A DNA stretch of 64,000 nucleotides from Glycine soja (GCF_004193775.1 NC_041021.1:17544540-17608539); one strand, 5' to 3'; shown: positions 9,420-20,497, numbered from the stretch's first letter. Notes: generated by a model not told the origin, from the sequence alone. Program-made: numbers and translations.

Positions 9420-11724
9420 CTACCGAAATATCTTGGCCACGTGAGCCTCGTTCAGCACTTTTACTAGCAGAGCCCGATGAGGCTCGGAGCTCATAAGTAA
9501 CTCCAACAGCGAGACCCTAGCCGGGGTTTTGTTGAGCTGTTCGATAACCTTGAATTCGCTCTGCTGAATTATCCGAAGGAACTCGCCGGCTTCCTCTAGC
9601 GACACCTCCTTTCTACCATCCTTTTTCTCCGGGAGCCCCTTTGCTGGAATATCTTTATTCGAAGCGTGGGGTGCTTCGCCATCTTGTTCCTCCACCACTT
9701 TTCCTTTTCCCTTGACGTCGGCGGGTTGGACTGGTAGGTCCGGAGGTGCGAACACACGACCACTACGGGTCACACCACTCAGCCCCGTGATATTTGTTAC
9801 TTTAGCTGACAGCGAGCTGACGTCAGTGACTTCTTCTTCCTTCTTCCCCGGAGGTGTATATCTCCACGGGACCGCGTGACTATTTTGGTACGGGAAAGGA
9901 ACAGGTTTGGCCATTAAGGGGTGCCCGGGCTTTTGCGAGGCTGCACTTTTAGTGAAGTATATCACCAAGGGTTTGGGCTTCGCAACACCGCTCCCCTCCG
10001 TAGATTGCATGCATATATGCTGCTCTTCTTTTCCTTCAATGCCGACTTCTAGTCGACCTTGGTCTATCATCCGCTGTAACAATTCCTCTACTTCCAAACA
10101 CGTCTCCATGTCATGCATCTCGCCGGCATGTAGCAGACAGGAATCCTCCTTACACCCACTATGGGGAATTACACCTCCCTTTTGTAGGGCCTCAAAGATA
10201 AACCTCCTAGGGGTTGCCACATCTCTTAAAGGTTTAGACCTGTGCGGCCTATCGGATTCAACTGCATTAACTGCTCCCCCTCCATGATTGGCGAGCGGGT
10301 TGGTCCTCACATTGGGCCGATCCTCTTGGAAAGTCAGCCATCCGGCATCCATTAAATGTTGGACCTTGTATTTAAGGGCCAAGCATTTTTCGACGGAATG
10401 CCCCGGGACACCCCCATGGTACTTGCAAGTTGCATTAGGGTCATACCACTTCGGGAAAGGGGGTTCGAGGACCCTTCCGGGAGTTACCACGGCCAAATGA
10501 TTGGCGATGAGGGATGGTAGAAGATCTTCGTACGTCATTGGGAGCGGGGTGAATTCCGGCAATGGCCTCGGAGGGAAGTTCCTTGTCGTGTTGGAATTAC
10601 CGGCCGGTCGAGTCGTGTTCGGAGTTGGAACTTGGGGAACTTCCCTCTGGGTGGGTGCCTTAGGCTGCACGGGTGTTGAACTAGAGGCGTTCCCAGCATG
10701 AGCCGAGAAGCTTGGGTGATGTTGCGCGTACTGATGGGTACCATGAGGTGTTTGCTGGGGTTTGACCCATGCGGGTGTTGAAGAGACGGCATGGGCATCT
10801 CCTTCCTTCCTTTTTGCCCCTGTTGCCCCGATTCTTTTGGCTTCACGTTTGTGGAGGAAACGTAATCAAACTTTCCTCTCTTCAATCCAACCTCGATTCT
10901 TTCCCCGGCAAACACCAGATCCGCAAAGCTGGACGGCATGTAACCCACTAGCTTCTCATAGTAGAACACTGGCAGAGTGTCTACCATCATGGTGATCATC
11001 TCTCTCTCAACCATGGGAGGAGCTACTTGTGCCGCCAAATCCCTCCATCGCTGCGCATATTCTTTAAAGGTTTCACCCTCTTTCTTGAACATATTCTGCA
11101 GTTGAGTACGGTCAGGAGCCATATCAGAATTGTACTGATACTGCCTTAGGAAGGCGGTAATCAGATCCTTCCAAGTACGGATACGGGAAGCTTCCAAATT
11201 AGTGTACCACACTACCGCAGCCCCGGCCAAGCTATCCTGAAAGAAGTGTATCAACAGCTTTTCATCTTTAGAATGGGCGCCCATCTTACGGCAGTACATT
11301 TTGAGATGGTTTTTGGGACAAGTCGTCCCTTTATACTTGTCGAAGTCCGGCACTTTGAACTTCGGGGGAATAACAACATCGGGTACTAAGCAAAGATCCG
11401 TCATGTCTGCAAACGGATAGTCCCAAATCCTTCCACAGCCCTCAATCTTTCCTCAAGGAGATCGAGCTTCCTCCTTTCTTCAGTTGCCGGGGGAGGCCCT
11501 TCCATAGACAAAACTATTGGCGATGCTGCGATGTTGGGTTGAGGCAACGTGCCTGGTGCCGGCCCTTCGGGGATCGGGGGATAAAACTCGACATCCCTCC
11601 GAGCATAATCTTGAGGGTCTTTATGGACTTCGTCGGGCTGCTGAGGAGGCTCTTTTTCATGGACGGGAGAAGCAATGTGGCCCGCATCTTCTTGCAAGAT
11701 GGGTGGTGAATAGTTGGGCGGCAT
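9420..11724 (-). pseudogene. gag: Ogre-like gag, copy 1, 5'-truncated and frameshifted
   Basis: Duplicate of the gag at 13,276-15,849. It lacks the N-terminus because the duplication junction (about 11,724) falls in early gag. It reads in three pieces: 11,724-11,401, 11,404 to about 10,850, and about 10,850-9,420. The breaks come from a missing C near 11,426 and a small change near 10,851 relative to the other copy. It holds the Gag core (FKVPDFDKYKGTTCPKNHL onward) and the CKYHGGVPGHSVEKC knuckle-like motif. It ends at a stop a few codons after HVAK, where one base is missing relative to the other copy. Confidence 0.85.
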
Positions 11725-12073
11725 GTAATCGGTGCTGCACCAATGTCAGAACTCAAACCGGGCAATATCTTGGTATGACCAAGCAAAGATGTCTTGGTAG
11801 TCTTTTAGCAGGATTATTAATTCTTCACGGATAGGTGCGGTAATGCCTGTACCTATCTTTACTTCCCTCTTTCCACTGCCAATTCCTAAGTCCACTAGCT
11901 CTGTTTCTTCTTGATGAGGCCCCATTTCTTGGTCCTCATGGGCGACCATTCTTTCTAGTTCCGAAGGAAGTCCCACATCCTCATCTCCTTCATCTTCCGT
12001 TTGATTCATTTCTTGCTCGAAGTTGATAGACGGGTCCCAGGTATTAGTACCTTCGGGGGACTCGTCATCGAAT
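11725..12073 (-). pseudogene. truncated RT exon start, duplicate copy
   Basis: Duplicate of the start of the RT exon (acidic linker and first RT residues, to FAWSYQDI). It is cut at the duplication junction, after which the frame is lost in gag sequence. It lacks every catalytic RT motif, so it is a by-product of the duplication. Confidence 0.85.
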
Positions 12074-12251
12074 CTGCCGTTTTAGAAAAAGAAGTAAACA
12101 TGCAAATGAATGAGAATGGGTAGAGACCAGGAACAGATGAAGAAAGATCCTTGTATTATAAATTCAAAAACAAAAGACACAAAGCCTTAACAAAATGAAA
12201 ACTCTAAAGCCTAGGCCCAACTATAGAGCTTTTAAAACCGTAAAGGTTTAC
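12074..12251 (-). other. predicted protease-RT intron, duplicate copy
   Basis: Same donor (GTAAACC) and acceptor (CGGCAG) as 8,230-8,407, shifted by 3,844 bp. If spliced it would feed into a truncated RT exon. Confidence 0.55.
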
Positions 12252-13143
12252 ATTATGCTTGTTGCGTAAATGCCGGGGCGTTCCTCCACTCGCCAATTTC
12301 CCAGCTGGAAATCAGGAGAGCATGGTCGTACCAAATCCAAAGTACTCGGAATATCATCTTCGCATATCGCGAACGCTTGACCTTTGTCTCCCGAACCCGC
12401 ACTTATAAAGCTTCTACTTATGTGGCAGGGCGGGCTTCCTTCACCTTCTTGTCTCCAACGCGAACTTTGACCATTGTTCTTCCTTCCCACAATGCTTCTT
12501 TTCATGTCTGCCTGAGTGGGCTTATAGCCTAAACCATACTTCCCACGATTTCCTTGAGTACTTATCAGGCTAGTTATGCCGCCGTTGTTTTTTCCTAAAC
12601 CCATCCCGGGTTCAAAACCGTTCCCCAACATAACTCGGGCCATCATTACCGCTGCATCGGACAGACAAGGTTGCCCAAAGAGGGAGTCTACGGAGGAAAT
12701 GCTGACCACCTCAAAAGACTGGAAAGCAGTTTCTAACGATTCTTCTGCGGCTTCCACATAAGGCATGGAGGATGGGCAGCTTACCAAGATATCTTCCTCG
12801 CCTGACACGATGACCAAGTGCCCCTCCACCACGAATTTCAGCTTTTGGTGGAGTGTAGACGACACGACTCCCACTGAGTGGATCCACGGGCGCCCCAACA
12901 GGCAGCTGTAGGGGGGTTAATATCCATTATTTGGAAGGTGACTTGACAGGTGTGAGGGCCTATTTGTACTGGGAGATCGATCTCTCCCCTAACCTCTCGG
13001 CGAGTGCCGTCGAAGGCCCGAACCACCATTGAACTTGGTTTTAAGTGGGAAGCATTGAATGGTAACTTGTCCAAAGTGCTCTTAGGCATCACGTTTAAAC
13101 TGGAACCATTATCGATGAGTACCTTGGCTACGATATGGTCCAT
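12248..13143 (-). pseudogene. Ogre-like protease with G-patch, copy 2, frameshifted
   Basis: Same protein as the copy at 8,404-9,300. One G is missing from the G run near 12,910 (six G against seven in the other copy), which shifts the frame just before LGRPW. The protease is therefore split into an N-terminal piece with LIDNGSS (13,143 to about 12,910) and a C-terminal piece with the G-patch (to 12,248). Upstream it is in frame with gag, separated only by the TAA at 13,276-13,278. Confidence 0.85.
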
Positions 13144-13275
13144 ACACTTGACTGATACGTGTAAAGCCTTATTATGCCCTCTCCCCTCGGCGGGGATTTC
13201 TTCTTCGGCGAAGGCAAGATAGTTGTTGGCAGTGATATTGTTGACCAGCCCTCCGAAACCTTCTACCGAAATATC

Positions 13276-15849
13276 TTAGGCCACGTGAGCCTCGTTCAGC
13301 ACTTTTACTAGCAGAGCCCGATGAGGCTCGGAGCTCATAAGTAACTCCAACAGCGAGACCCTAGCCGGGGTTTTGTTGAGCTGTTCGATAACCTTGAATT
13401 CGCTCTGCTGAATTATCCGAAGGAACTCGCCGGCTTCCTCTAGCGACACCTCCTTTCTACCATCCTTTTTCTCCGGGAGCCCCTTTGCTGGAATATCTTT
13501 ATTCGAAGCGTGGGGTGCTTCGCCATCTTGTTCCTCCACCACTTTTCCTTTTCCCTTGACGTCGGCGGGTTGGACTGGTAGGTCCGGAGGTGCGAACACA
13601 CGACCACTACGGGTCACACCACTCAGCCCCGTGATATTTGTTACTTTAGCTGACAGCGAGCTGACGTCAGTGACTTCTTCTTCCTTCTTCCCCGGAGGTG
13701 TATATCTCCACGGGACCGCGTGACTATTTTGGTACGGGAAAGGAACAGGTTTGGCCATTAAGGGGTGCCCGGGCTTTTGCGAGGCTGCACTTTTAGTGAA
13801 GTATATCACCAAGGGTTTGGGCTTCGCAACACCGCTCCCCTCCGTAGATTGCATGCATATATGCTGCTCTTCTTTTCCTTCAATGCCGACTTCTAGTCGA
13901 CCTTGGTCTATCATCCGCTGTAACAATTCCTCTACTTCCAAACACGTCTCCATGTCATGCATCTCGCCGGCATGTAGCAGACAGGAATCCTCCTTACACC
14001 CACTATGGGGAATTACACCTCCCTTTTGTAGGGCCTCAAAGATAAACCTCCTAGGGGTTGCCACATCTCTTAAAGGTTTAGACCTGTGCGGCCTATCGGA
14101 TTCAACTGCATTAACTGCTCCCCCTCCATGATTGGCGAGCGGGTTGGTCCTCACATTGGGCCGATCCTCTTGGAAAGTCAGCCATCCGGCATCCATTAAA
14201 TGTTGGACCTTGTATTTAAGGGCCAAGCATTTTTCGACGGAATGCCCCGGGACACCCCCATGGTACTTGCAAGTTGCATTAGGGTCATACCACTTCGGGA
14301 AAGGGGGTTCGAGGACCCTTCCGGGAGTTACCACGGCCAAATGATTGGCGATGAGGGATGGTAGAAGATCTTCGTACGTCATTGGGAGCGGGGTGAATTC
14401 CGGCAATGGCCTCGGAGGGAAGTTCCTTGTCGTGTTGGAATTACCGGCCGGTCGAGTCGTGTTCGGAGTTGGAACTTGGGGAACTTCCCTCTGGGTGGGT
14501 GCCTTAGGCTGCACGGGTGTTGAACTAGAGGCGTTCCCAGCATGAGCCGAGAAGCTTGGGTGATGTTGCGCGTACTGATGGGTACCATGAGGTGTTTGCT
14601 GGGGTTTGACCCATGCGGGTGTTGAAGAGACGGCATGGGCATCTCCTTCCTTCCTTTTTGCCCCTGTTGCCCCGATTCTTTTGGCATTCGCGTTTGTGGA
14701 GGAAACGTAATCAAACTTTCCTCTCTTCAATCCAACCTCGATTCTTTCCCCGGCAAACACCAGATCCGCAAAGCTGGACGGCATGTAACCCACTAGCTTC
14801 TCATAGTAGAACACTGGCAGAGTGTCTACCATCATGGTGATCATCTCTCTCTCAACCATGGGAGGAGCTACTTGTGCCGCCAAATCCCTCCATCGCTGCG
14901 CATATTCTTTAAAGGTTTCACCCTCTTTCTTGAACATATTCTGCAGTTGAGTACGGTCAGGAGCCATATCAGAATTGTACTGATACTGCCTTAGGAAGGC
15001 GGTAATCAGATCCTTCCAAGTACGGATACGGGAAGCTTCCAAATTAGTGTACCACACTACCGCAGCCCCGACCAAGCTATCCTGAAAGAAGTGTATCAAC
15101 AGCTTTTCATCTTTAGAATGGGCGCCCATCTTACGGAAGTACATTTTGAGATGGTTTTTGGGACAAGTCGTCCCTTTATACTTGTCGAAGTCCGGCACTT
15201 TGAACTTCGGGGGAATAACAACATCGGGTACTAAGCAAAGATCCGTCATGTCTGCAAACGGATAGTCCCCAAATCCTTCCACAGCCCTCAATCTTTCCTC
15301 AAGGAGATCGAGCTTCCTCCTTTCTTCAGTTGCCGGGGGAGGCCCTTCCATAGACAAAACTATTGGCGATGCTGCGATGTTGGGTTGAGGCAACGTGCCT
15401 GGTGCCGGCCCTTCGGGGATCGGGGGATAAAACTCGACATCCCTCCGAGCATAATCTTGAGGGTCTTTATGGACTTCGTCGGGCTGCTGAGGAGGCTCTT
15501 TTTCATGGACGGGAGAAGCAATGTGGCCCGCATCTTCTTGCAAGATGGGTGGTGAATAGTTGGGCGGCAATCCATAAGGGTAAGCCGCTCGGTTGTATCC
15601 CAGGTGAGGGCTACCATCGTGCCCCAGTGTGTCCCTTCCCCGTCCTACTATGTTTGAGGGAGGATGGTGCGTAGTTGCCAAGAGAGTCGGGTCTGCTTCG
15701 GCAGCCGAACTGACAGCGGCGGCAGTGGCCGCGTTCTTCTCCATGAGCTGCTTCATACCTAACATGGCCTCCATCATGGAGGCCATTTGTTCTTTCAGAG
15801 CCGACATGTCGGCTTTCATATGTTCCTGCGTCTCCTCTTGATCACCCAT
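13276..15849 (-). CDS. gag: Ogre-like Gag, copy 2 (full-length gag part)
   Basis: Structural protein that packages element RNA in the cytoplasmic particle. I place the start at the ATG at 15,849 (MGDQEETQEHMKADM); the frame is open further upstream but that part looks like untranslated leader. It begins with a methionine-rich helical stretch (LKEQMASMMEAMLGMKQ), then a proline-rich linker. The retrotransposon Gag core runs from FKVPDFDKYKG through FKEYAQRWRDLAAQVAPP. Two Cys/His knuckle-like motifs follow (CKYHGGVPGHSVEKC, and a CxLLHAGEMHDMETC segment). The frame stops at TAA 13,276-13,278 right after EAHVA. Beyond this stop the same frame stays open into protease, so the stop looks like a point mutation inside a gag-pro fusion. 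Confidence 0.88.
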   Translation of the reverse strand: MGDQEETQEHMKADMSALKEQMASMMEAMLGMKQLMEKNAATAAAVSSAAEADPTLLATTHHPPSNIVGRGRDTLGHDGSPHLGYNRAAYPYGLPPNYSPPILQEDAGHIASPVHEKEPPQQPDEVHKDPQDYARRDVEFYPPIPEGPAPGTLPQPNIAASPIVLSMEGPPPATEERRKLDLLEERLRAVEGFGDYPFADMTDLCLVPDVVIPPKFKVPDFDKYKGTTCPKNHLKMYFRKMGAHSKDEKLLIHFFQDSLVGAAVVWYTNLEASRIRTWKDLITAFLRQYQYNSDMAPDRTQLQNMFKKEGETFKEYAQRWRDLAAQVAPPMVEREMITMMVDTLPVFYYEKLVGYMPSSFADLVFAGERIEVGLKRGKFDYVSSTNANAKRIGATGAKRKEGDAHAVSSTPAWVKPQQTPHGTHQYAQHHPSFSAHAGNASSSTPVQPKAPTQREVPQVPTPNTTRPAGNSNTTRNFPPRPLPEFTPLPMTYEDLLPSLIANHLAVVTPGRVLEPPFPKWYDPNATCKYHGGVPGHSVEKCLALKYKVQHLMDAGWLTFQEDRPNVRTNPLANHGGGAVNAVESDRPHRSKPLRDVATPRRFIFEALQKGGVIPHSGCKEDSCLLHAGEMHDMETCLEVEELLQRMIDQGRLEVGIEGKEEQHICMQSTEGSGVAKPKPLVIYFTKSAASQKPGHPLMAKPVPFPYQNSHAVPWRYTPPGKKEEEVTDVSSLSAKVTNITGLSGVTRSGRVFAPPDLPVQPADVKGKGKVVEEQDGEAPHASNKDIPAKGLPEKKDGRKEVSLEEAGEFLRIIQQSEFKVIEQLNKTPARVSLLELLMSSEPHRALLVKVLNEAHVA

Positions 15850-16085
15850 CGTTCTAGATTTGGATCTGGTGCGATAGGGATCCCTTGCGGCGCGTTTAGT
15901 TATGGTGTTTTTCCCTAAAAAACCAAACGTGAGGAGTGGATAAAGAAAGAAAATGCATGCTAGAGATGAGATGTAGGAGTGATTTGATTTGCACAAGCTT
16001 TTTGGAGTAGAAACATGGGACCAACTCATTTTATTTCAAAAAGGAAGTCATATCTAGTCAAGGTCTGAGAGACCATACAAGTTTC
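15850..16085. other. spacer between ORF1 and gag
   Basis: About 235 bp without a clear coding signal, although the gag frame stays open for 60 codons. It may hold the leader for gag translation. I see no splice signal that I would call. Confidence 0.4.
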
Positions 16086-17951
16086 CTAACGATTTCTAAT
16101 TATGTGGGCCATTAAGTCTATCATATGCTGACAATAGCCGAGAAGCCCATGAATCTCTTCGGGGGCGGAGTAGGTGTCTGCCATCGCCTTGGCCTTGGCT
16201 AACAATCGGGGAAGTTCTTGACTCCCGTTCAAGGTAAGAGCAAACCGATCCATCCACATGGTTGCCTCTTGGTGTAAAGAGTCGATCACCCTTCCTCTAG
16301 CCTCTTTTTCCACATATACTTGGGCATACTCATCCGCGATTCTATGCTCGTGGGCCGTGGCTAGACCCAACTCTTCTTGGTACTTGGCGATGATAGCTAA
16401 CATGTTGGTCTCTGTCTCGCATAAACGCTGAGACAAGCTTCTTTTGGACCTTGAACAAGAAACTAACTCCTCTTTCAGAACCATGCTATGTGCTCGCGAC
16501 TGGTCCCTTTCTTCCCTTCGCAACTTGAGTTCATTATTGCTACCCCATAGAGCTCCGCGAAATTTGTTCCGGCCATACTCTTCCTTGCGAGCCCTCTTGG
16601 TCTCTTGTTCAAGGGCTCTTGCGGTAATTGCATTCTCTTCCCGTAACCCGGCACACTCCTTCCGAACGTGTGTAGCAGCCAACTTGAACTTCTCCTTGGC
16701 GAGTTTTGCCTTTCCTAACTCGCTTTTGAGAGCTTGGACTTCTTCGTCCTCTTCCAGTGCTTCAAAATTCTCTTCACTGACGACTTTTAACTTGGCGAGC
16801 CAATCTAAACCTCGTATGCGAACTTTCAGCTATTCGTGGTACCCACCAATGATGCCATTACGAATGCCTCTAAGCTCTTGATCTTTCCTTAACGGGGTTT
16901 CCCATGCTTTATGGATTCTTTGTATAGTCTTGGAATTTTGTGCGCCGAGATCCCTCACAAGGAAAGGAGACATGCTTTCTTCCGTCGGTGCTCCCCTCAT
17001 GGGGTACCCTAGTTGTCTTATAGCGAGCGTGGGATTGTAATTAATACAACCCCTCGTTCCTACCAGCGGAATGTTTGGGTACCTTCCACATGAGAAAAGG
17101 ACTCCTTCTTTTCCTTCCTTCCATCAGGGGAACCAACTGATTGTTCTACCTCCTACCCCGGCCAAGAGCTGGTCCCAATCCATTCTCCTCTTTTCAGTAC
17201 ACGAGCGATGGCTCAGGAGCGGACATGGATGTCTTGTGTCTTGTTGGAACAAGTGTGAAACCAACCAAACACAGAGGGCGGGTAAGCAACAGATGATCCG
17301 TGCGCTACTCTTCTCGCACCTTCGGTCAAATGTATCAAATAGATCTGCCAAGACAGCTACCACCGGACTTTCCTTGCTATGGTGGTAGGCAAGGAAAGCG
17401 TTGATTGCTGCTAGGTCTATCAAACCATCCACGTTTGGAAAGAGGACGACCCCAAAAATTAGCAAAGCTAACACATCCATAAACGGGACCCAGTCTCCTT
17501 GATTGGCCATACCCCTCGCCTTGTCTTCTAGGTACTTCTGTGGTAGGCCCGCTATGCCGTTTCGAGTCTGTTTTATGCGGTCCAAACCTCTTGCTGAATC
17601 CTTGACCACAGTTGCAATTCTGCTCAAAGAGGGGAGACATCCGGAGGAAAGATATGGTTTTCTTCCCCCGAGAGGACATCCTAGAATTTCCTCAAATTCT
17701 TCAATGGTTGGTACTAATTGGAAGTCCCCGAATGTGAAGCATCTCAAAGGCTGGTCGTAGTATTGGGTAAGTGATGCAATGGCTTCTATGGACACCTCTG
17801 CTATGGTCAACTCTAAGATCTTTCCGTAAGTCTTGCGGAAGGCTTGCATTTGGAGGGGTTCCATCAACCGCCCTAATTCCTTGATGCTGGTGGTATCTAG
17901 GCTTTTGACCTTGACTTGGTAGAACCTCTTGCCGGTTTGATTTGTTCCCAT
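16086..17951 (-). pseudogene. Ogre ORF1 (DUF7745-like domain plus coiled coil), two in-frame stops
   Basis: ORF1 is the extra gene that Ogre elements carry before gag; its role is not known. A single frame of 622 codons starts at the ATG at 17,951 (MGTNQTGKRFYQVKV). It is interrupted only by TGA at 17,124-17,126 and TAG at 16,830-16,832, with no frameshift. The first part (GRLMEPLQMQAFRKTYGKIL, FGDFQLVPTIEEFEEILGCP) matches the DUF7745-like domain of legume ORF1 proteins. The C-terminal part is a charged helical region rich in E, R and K (RKECAGLREENAITARALEQ), probably coiled coil. The stops make it a pseudogene unless both are read through. Confidence 0.8.
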
Positions 17952-18796
17952 GCTTACCAAAGTGAGACAAAAGCTGGTGCAAATCAAAACTCCGATATCT
18001 CATGGGTGGGATGGATGAATGCATGAAGAAATGCATATGACACAGATGCAATTTACGAATATGGGGGTCCGGGGAATTTGTCACCTTCTTAGATACGACA
18101 TCTAGGGGTAGCGAAATGCCCCAACGCACGTTTTTAAGAAGGCGACATGGACCCTCCGTTGGTTTGTTTACAGTAGGGATCAAGACAGAACCCATATGCA
18201 ATGCCTATGCAAAAGACACAATGCGGGAATGTGCACAGTATGACAATATTTACCGAACATAAGCAAAAGGGTATATGATACTCATGCATGACAGTGTGAA
18301 AAATGGCACGCAGCGTGTTTGCTTCGTGCCCCTATTTAAGGGACCTATAAGGGAGAGAACTAACTAGGCTTTTAGCAATAATCCCCAAGGTAGTTATATC
18401 TCTCTTGATGGTTTCTAGAGGTATCATCCCCTTTGAAGAACATATTGTAGCAGTAGGGACTACTAGCAACAATAGGTTTTCAAAGAGAAAAGCTCTAGAT
18501 GAGGGTTCACTGTAATCAAGCAAGTCGGAGACCTAGCATGATCACAGATTCACCTCCACTCCTTATGCTCCCATGAACCCGGGTATAGGGCCCTTTTTCA
18601 CTCACAGTGTGTGCAAATAGTGTTGGTGTTTGTGTGCATCAAATGAATAAATATTTACTTCATGCATACATTTAAAACGCACTAAAAGCAACAAAGAGTT
18701 TATATACACAAGAACATAATGAAAGGAAACCAACAAAGGGGTAAGTCACGGTAAAACATTGCACAAAATTAAATGGCCTAACTCTCTAAAAACAGT
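17952..18796. other. untranslated leader between PBS and ORF1
   Basis: About 845 bp with no reading frame I can relate to a protein. It lies between the primer-binding site and ORF1, as in other Ogre elements. Confidence 0.55.
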
Positions 18797-18813
18797 CCCC
18801 AGTGGAGTCGCCA
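18797..18813 (-). promoter_or_regulatory. primer-binding site, tRNA-Arg type
   Basis: Minus strand reads TGGCGACTCCACTGGGG, two bases inside the LTR end. This is the PBS type seen in Ogre/Tat elements and is expected to pair with the 3' end of a tRNA-Arg. Confidence 0.75.
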
Positions 18814-18815
18814 AC

Positions 18816-20489
18816 TGTCGCAACCTACCCTTCGGCGGGAGGGCGACGCGTGACTCGCGGGATGCGTGTTCCACGAAAGGAATACGCGCGGAGTCGCCAC
18901 CAACGTTTATTTGAGGAAAACGTCGGAAAAACCGGAAAAGACGCGATCTACGAACTTTTAAGTGAAAGGTTCGGGAGTTGTATTTACGCACGGGGAAGGT
19001 ATTAGCACCCCACACATCCGCCCCAAGGGACGGCAGCCTTTAATCGAATGTGCAAACATGACTTTGATTTTTACGTTCCTTTTTATGTCCTTATATCCTT
19101 TTATACCCTTTTTATATTTTCCCCTTTTTTGTGGTCGACAAGGGTGTTTCCCTTTGCTCCTACGTATTCCTCAATTTGGGATGAGAAAATCAGACCTACG
19201 TAGTTCTTTTTTATCAAGTGATTCTTTTTTACCTTAAGAGGTGATCATTTTAAGGCGTTGTACCTTAAAAATGATCCATTTTACTTAGTGAGAAATTGAA
19301 ATGACGAACTTCAAAAGCCTATTTTTGTGGACGAGCTTGACTAGGTGAGTTGATTTTAGCCTTAGTTTCACTTTAGTTATTAATCAATTCGATTAAGAAT
19401 GAGAAATCCCAAAGAGAAAACGTCCGATTGATTTTCCGCTTTATTTTACTAAAAGATGTCTTTTTGATTATTATATTATTTTTTTACCTCTTTTTGATTT
19501 CCAACGTGGTTACGGCACGACCGAACGGTCGGAATTTATTTTAACTGAAGTTAATGGATAATACAATTCAAACGTTCGGTGGAAATTTATTTTTATTTTA
19601 AGTTAAGCGAGAAATGACTTAAGTAAAACGGCTTAAGCACGTCAACAGGGGGTATAAAAAGTAAACAAAACGAGAATAAAAATGCACGAAACACAATGTG
19701 GACCACTACGGGTACATAGAATGAATTGAAAAGCCTGGTTCGAGGTACTTACCCGTTGAAGATCGAAGAACGATGAAGAACGAATGAAGAACGTCGAAGA
19801 ACGGTTGAAACCTTTGCGAGATTCCTCACGGAAAACGTTACGGAAACGTTTCGGAAGTGCCTCGGCTTAGATTTTCTTCACGGAAACAATTTTTCCAAGC
19901 AAATTCGAAAGAGAGAAAAGTGCCTCAGGGGCTGAACCCCTTCCTTCTTGCCTTCCTCCCCTATTTATAGCAAAATAGGGGAGGTGGTTGCCGCCCAGCT
20001 CGCCCAGGCGAGCTCAGCTCGCCCAGGCGAGCAGGGTTGCTTCCTCCAGAAGCAACCGCCTTCTGGAGGAATATTCCGGAGGGCCCAAGTGGGCCTGGGT
20101 GCTATTTGCACCCCCATTTTTACTAAGTACACCCCCCTCTGCTGTTTTTTGGTGATTCTTTTTTCGTAAAGTTACGGAAACTTACGAATTTCGTAACGAT
20201 ACTTGTTTTCTTTCCGTAATGTTACGGAACCTTGCGGATTACATAATCATCCCCCTTTTGACTTACGGAATGTTACGGAACCTCACTTAATTATGAAACG
20301 ATGCTTCCATTTGATTTCCGGTGTGTCACGGAAACTTACGGATTGTGCATCAATATATTCTTTTTGGTTTTTCGGCATGTCCTGGAATTTCACAAATTGC
20401 CCAATGATGGATGCCAAGCACCTCACAAGGACCAAAGAAAGGTCGCATGTCATCAAGCAAAGGTCCCCGGACGAAATTAGGGTATGACA
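18816..20489 (-). repeat. 5' LTR of the Ogre-like element
   Basis: 1,674 bp. In element orientation it starts TGTCATACCCTAAT and ends TTGCGACA, directly before the PBS. The same start recurs at 44,995 and 48,894, and a similar end (GTGACA then GTTGGCGACTCC) at 46,561. It contains a TATA box and a twin GC hairpin, listed separately. Confidence 0.88.
19962..20032 (-). promoter_or_regulatory. LTR promoter: twin GC hairpin and TATA box
   Basis: Two palindromes GCTCGCCCAGGCGAGC (19,998-20,013 and 20,017-20,032) lie 28 bp upstream, in the minus sense, of TATAAATA (19,962-19,969). The spacing matches the plus-strand LTR at 45,212-45,306. TATA recognition is standard; the role of the hairpins is inference. 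Confidence 0.65.
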
Positions 20490-20497
20490 ATGGCACA

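Larger units (their letters stand above)
7883..11723 (-). repeat. tandem segmental duplication inside the Ogre-like element, copy 1
   Basis: This 3.84-kb block (RT start, intron, protease, most of gag) is repeated directly at 11,725-15,569. The copies differ by only a handful of substitutions and single-base indels. Equivalent points are offset by 3,842-3,846 bp. The junction near 11,724 joins mid-gag directly to early RT. Confidence 0.92.
11725..15569 (-). repeat. tandem segmental duplication inside the Ogre-like element, copy 2
   Basis: Direct repeat of 7,883-11,723. In the element's 5'-3' direction this copy comes first and carries gag, protease and the very start of RT, then jumps back into gag at 11,724. 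A few bases beside the junction are not shared by both parents. Confidence 0.92.
1..20489 (-). mobile_element. Tat/Ogre-like Ty3-gypsy LTR retrotransposon, 3' end outside window
   Basis: Reading the minus strand, the order is 5' LTR, PBS, ORF1, gag, protease with G-patch, RT, RNase H, second (archaeal-type) RNase H, integrase, then an extra downstream ORF. This order, ORF1 before gag, the dual RNase H and the tRNA-Arg-type PBS are marks of the Tat/Ogre group. At more than 20 kb the length fits Ogre elements, although 3.84 kb of it is an internal tandem duplication. No sequence matching the 5' LTR occurs at low coordinates, so the 3' LTR must lie to the left of the window. ORF1, gag, protease and RT are all damaged, so this copy is probably not autonomous. 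Confidence 0.88.

Noticed and set aside
9907..10500. Plus-strand frames opposite gag, repeated at 13,751-14,344
   Set aside because: They are antisense shadows of gag; their conservation follows only from the duplication.
18797..18813. tRNA gene
   Set aside because: Only the 3' end complement of a tRNA is present; it is a primer-binding site. The same holds for the other PBS sites.
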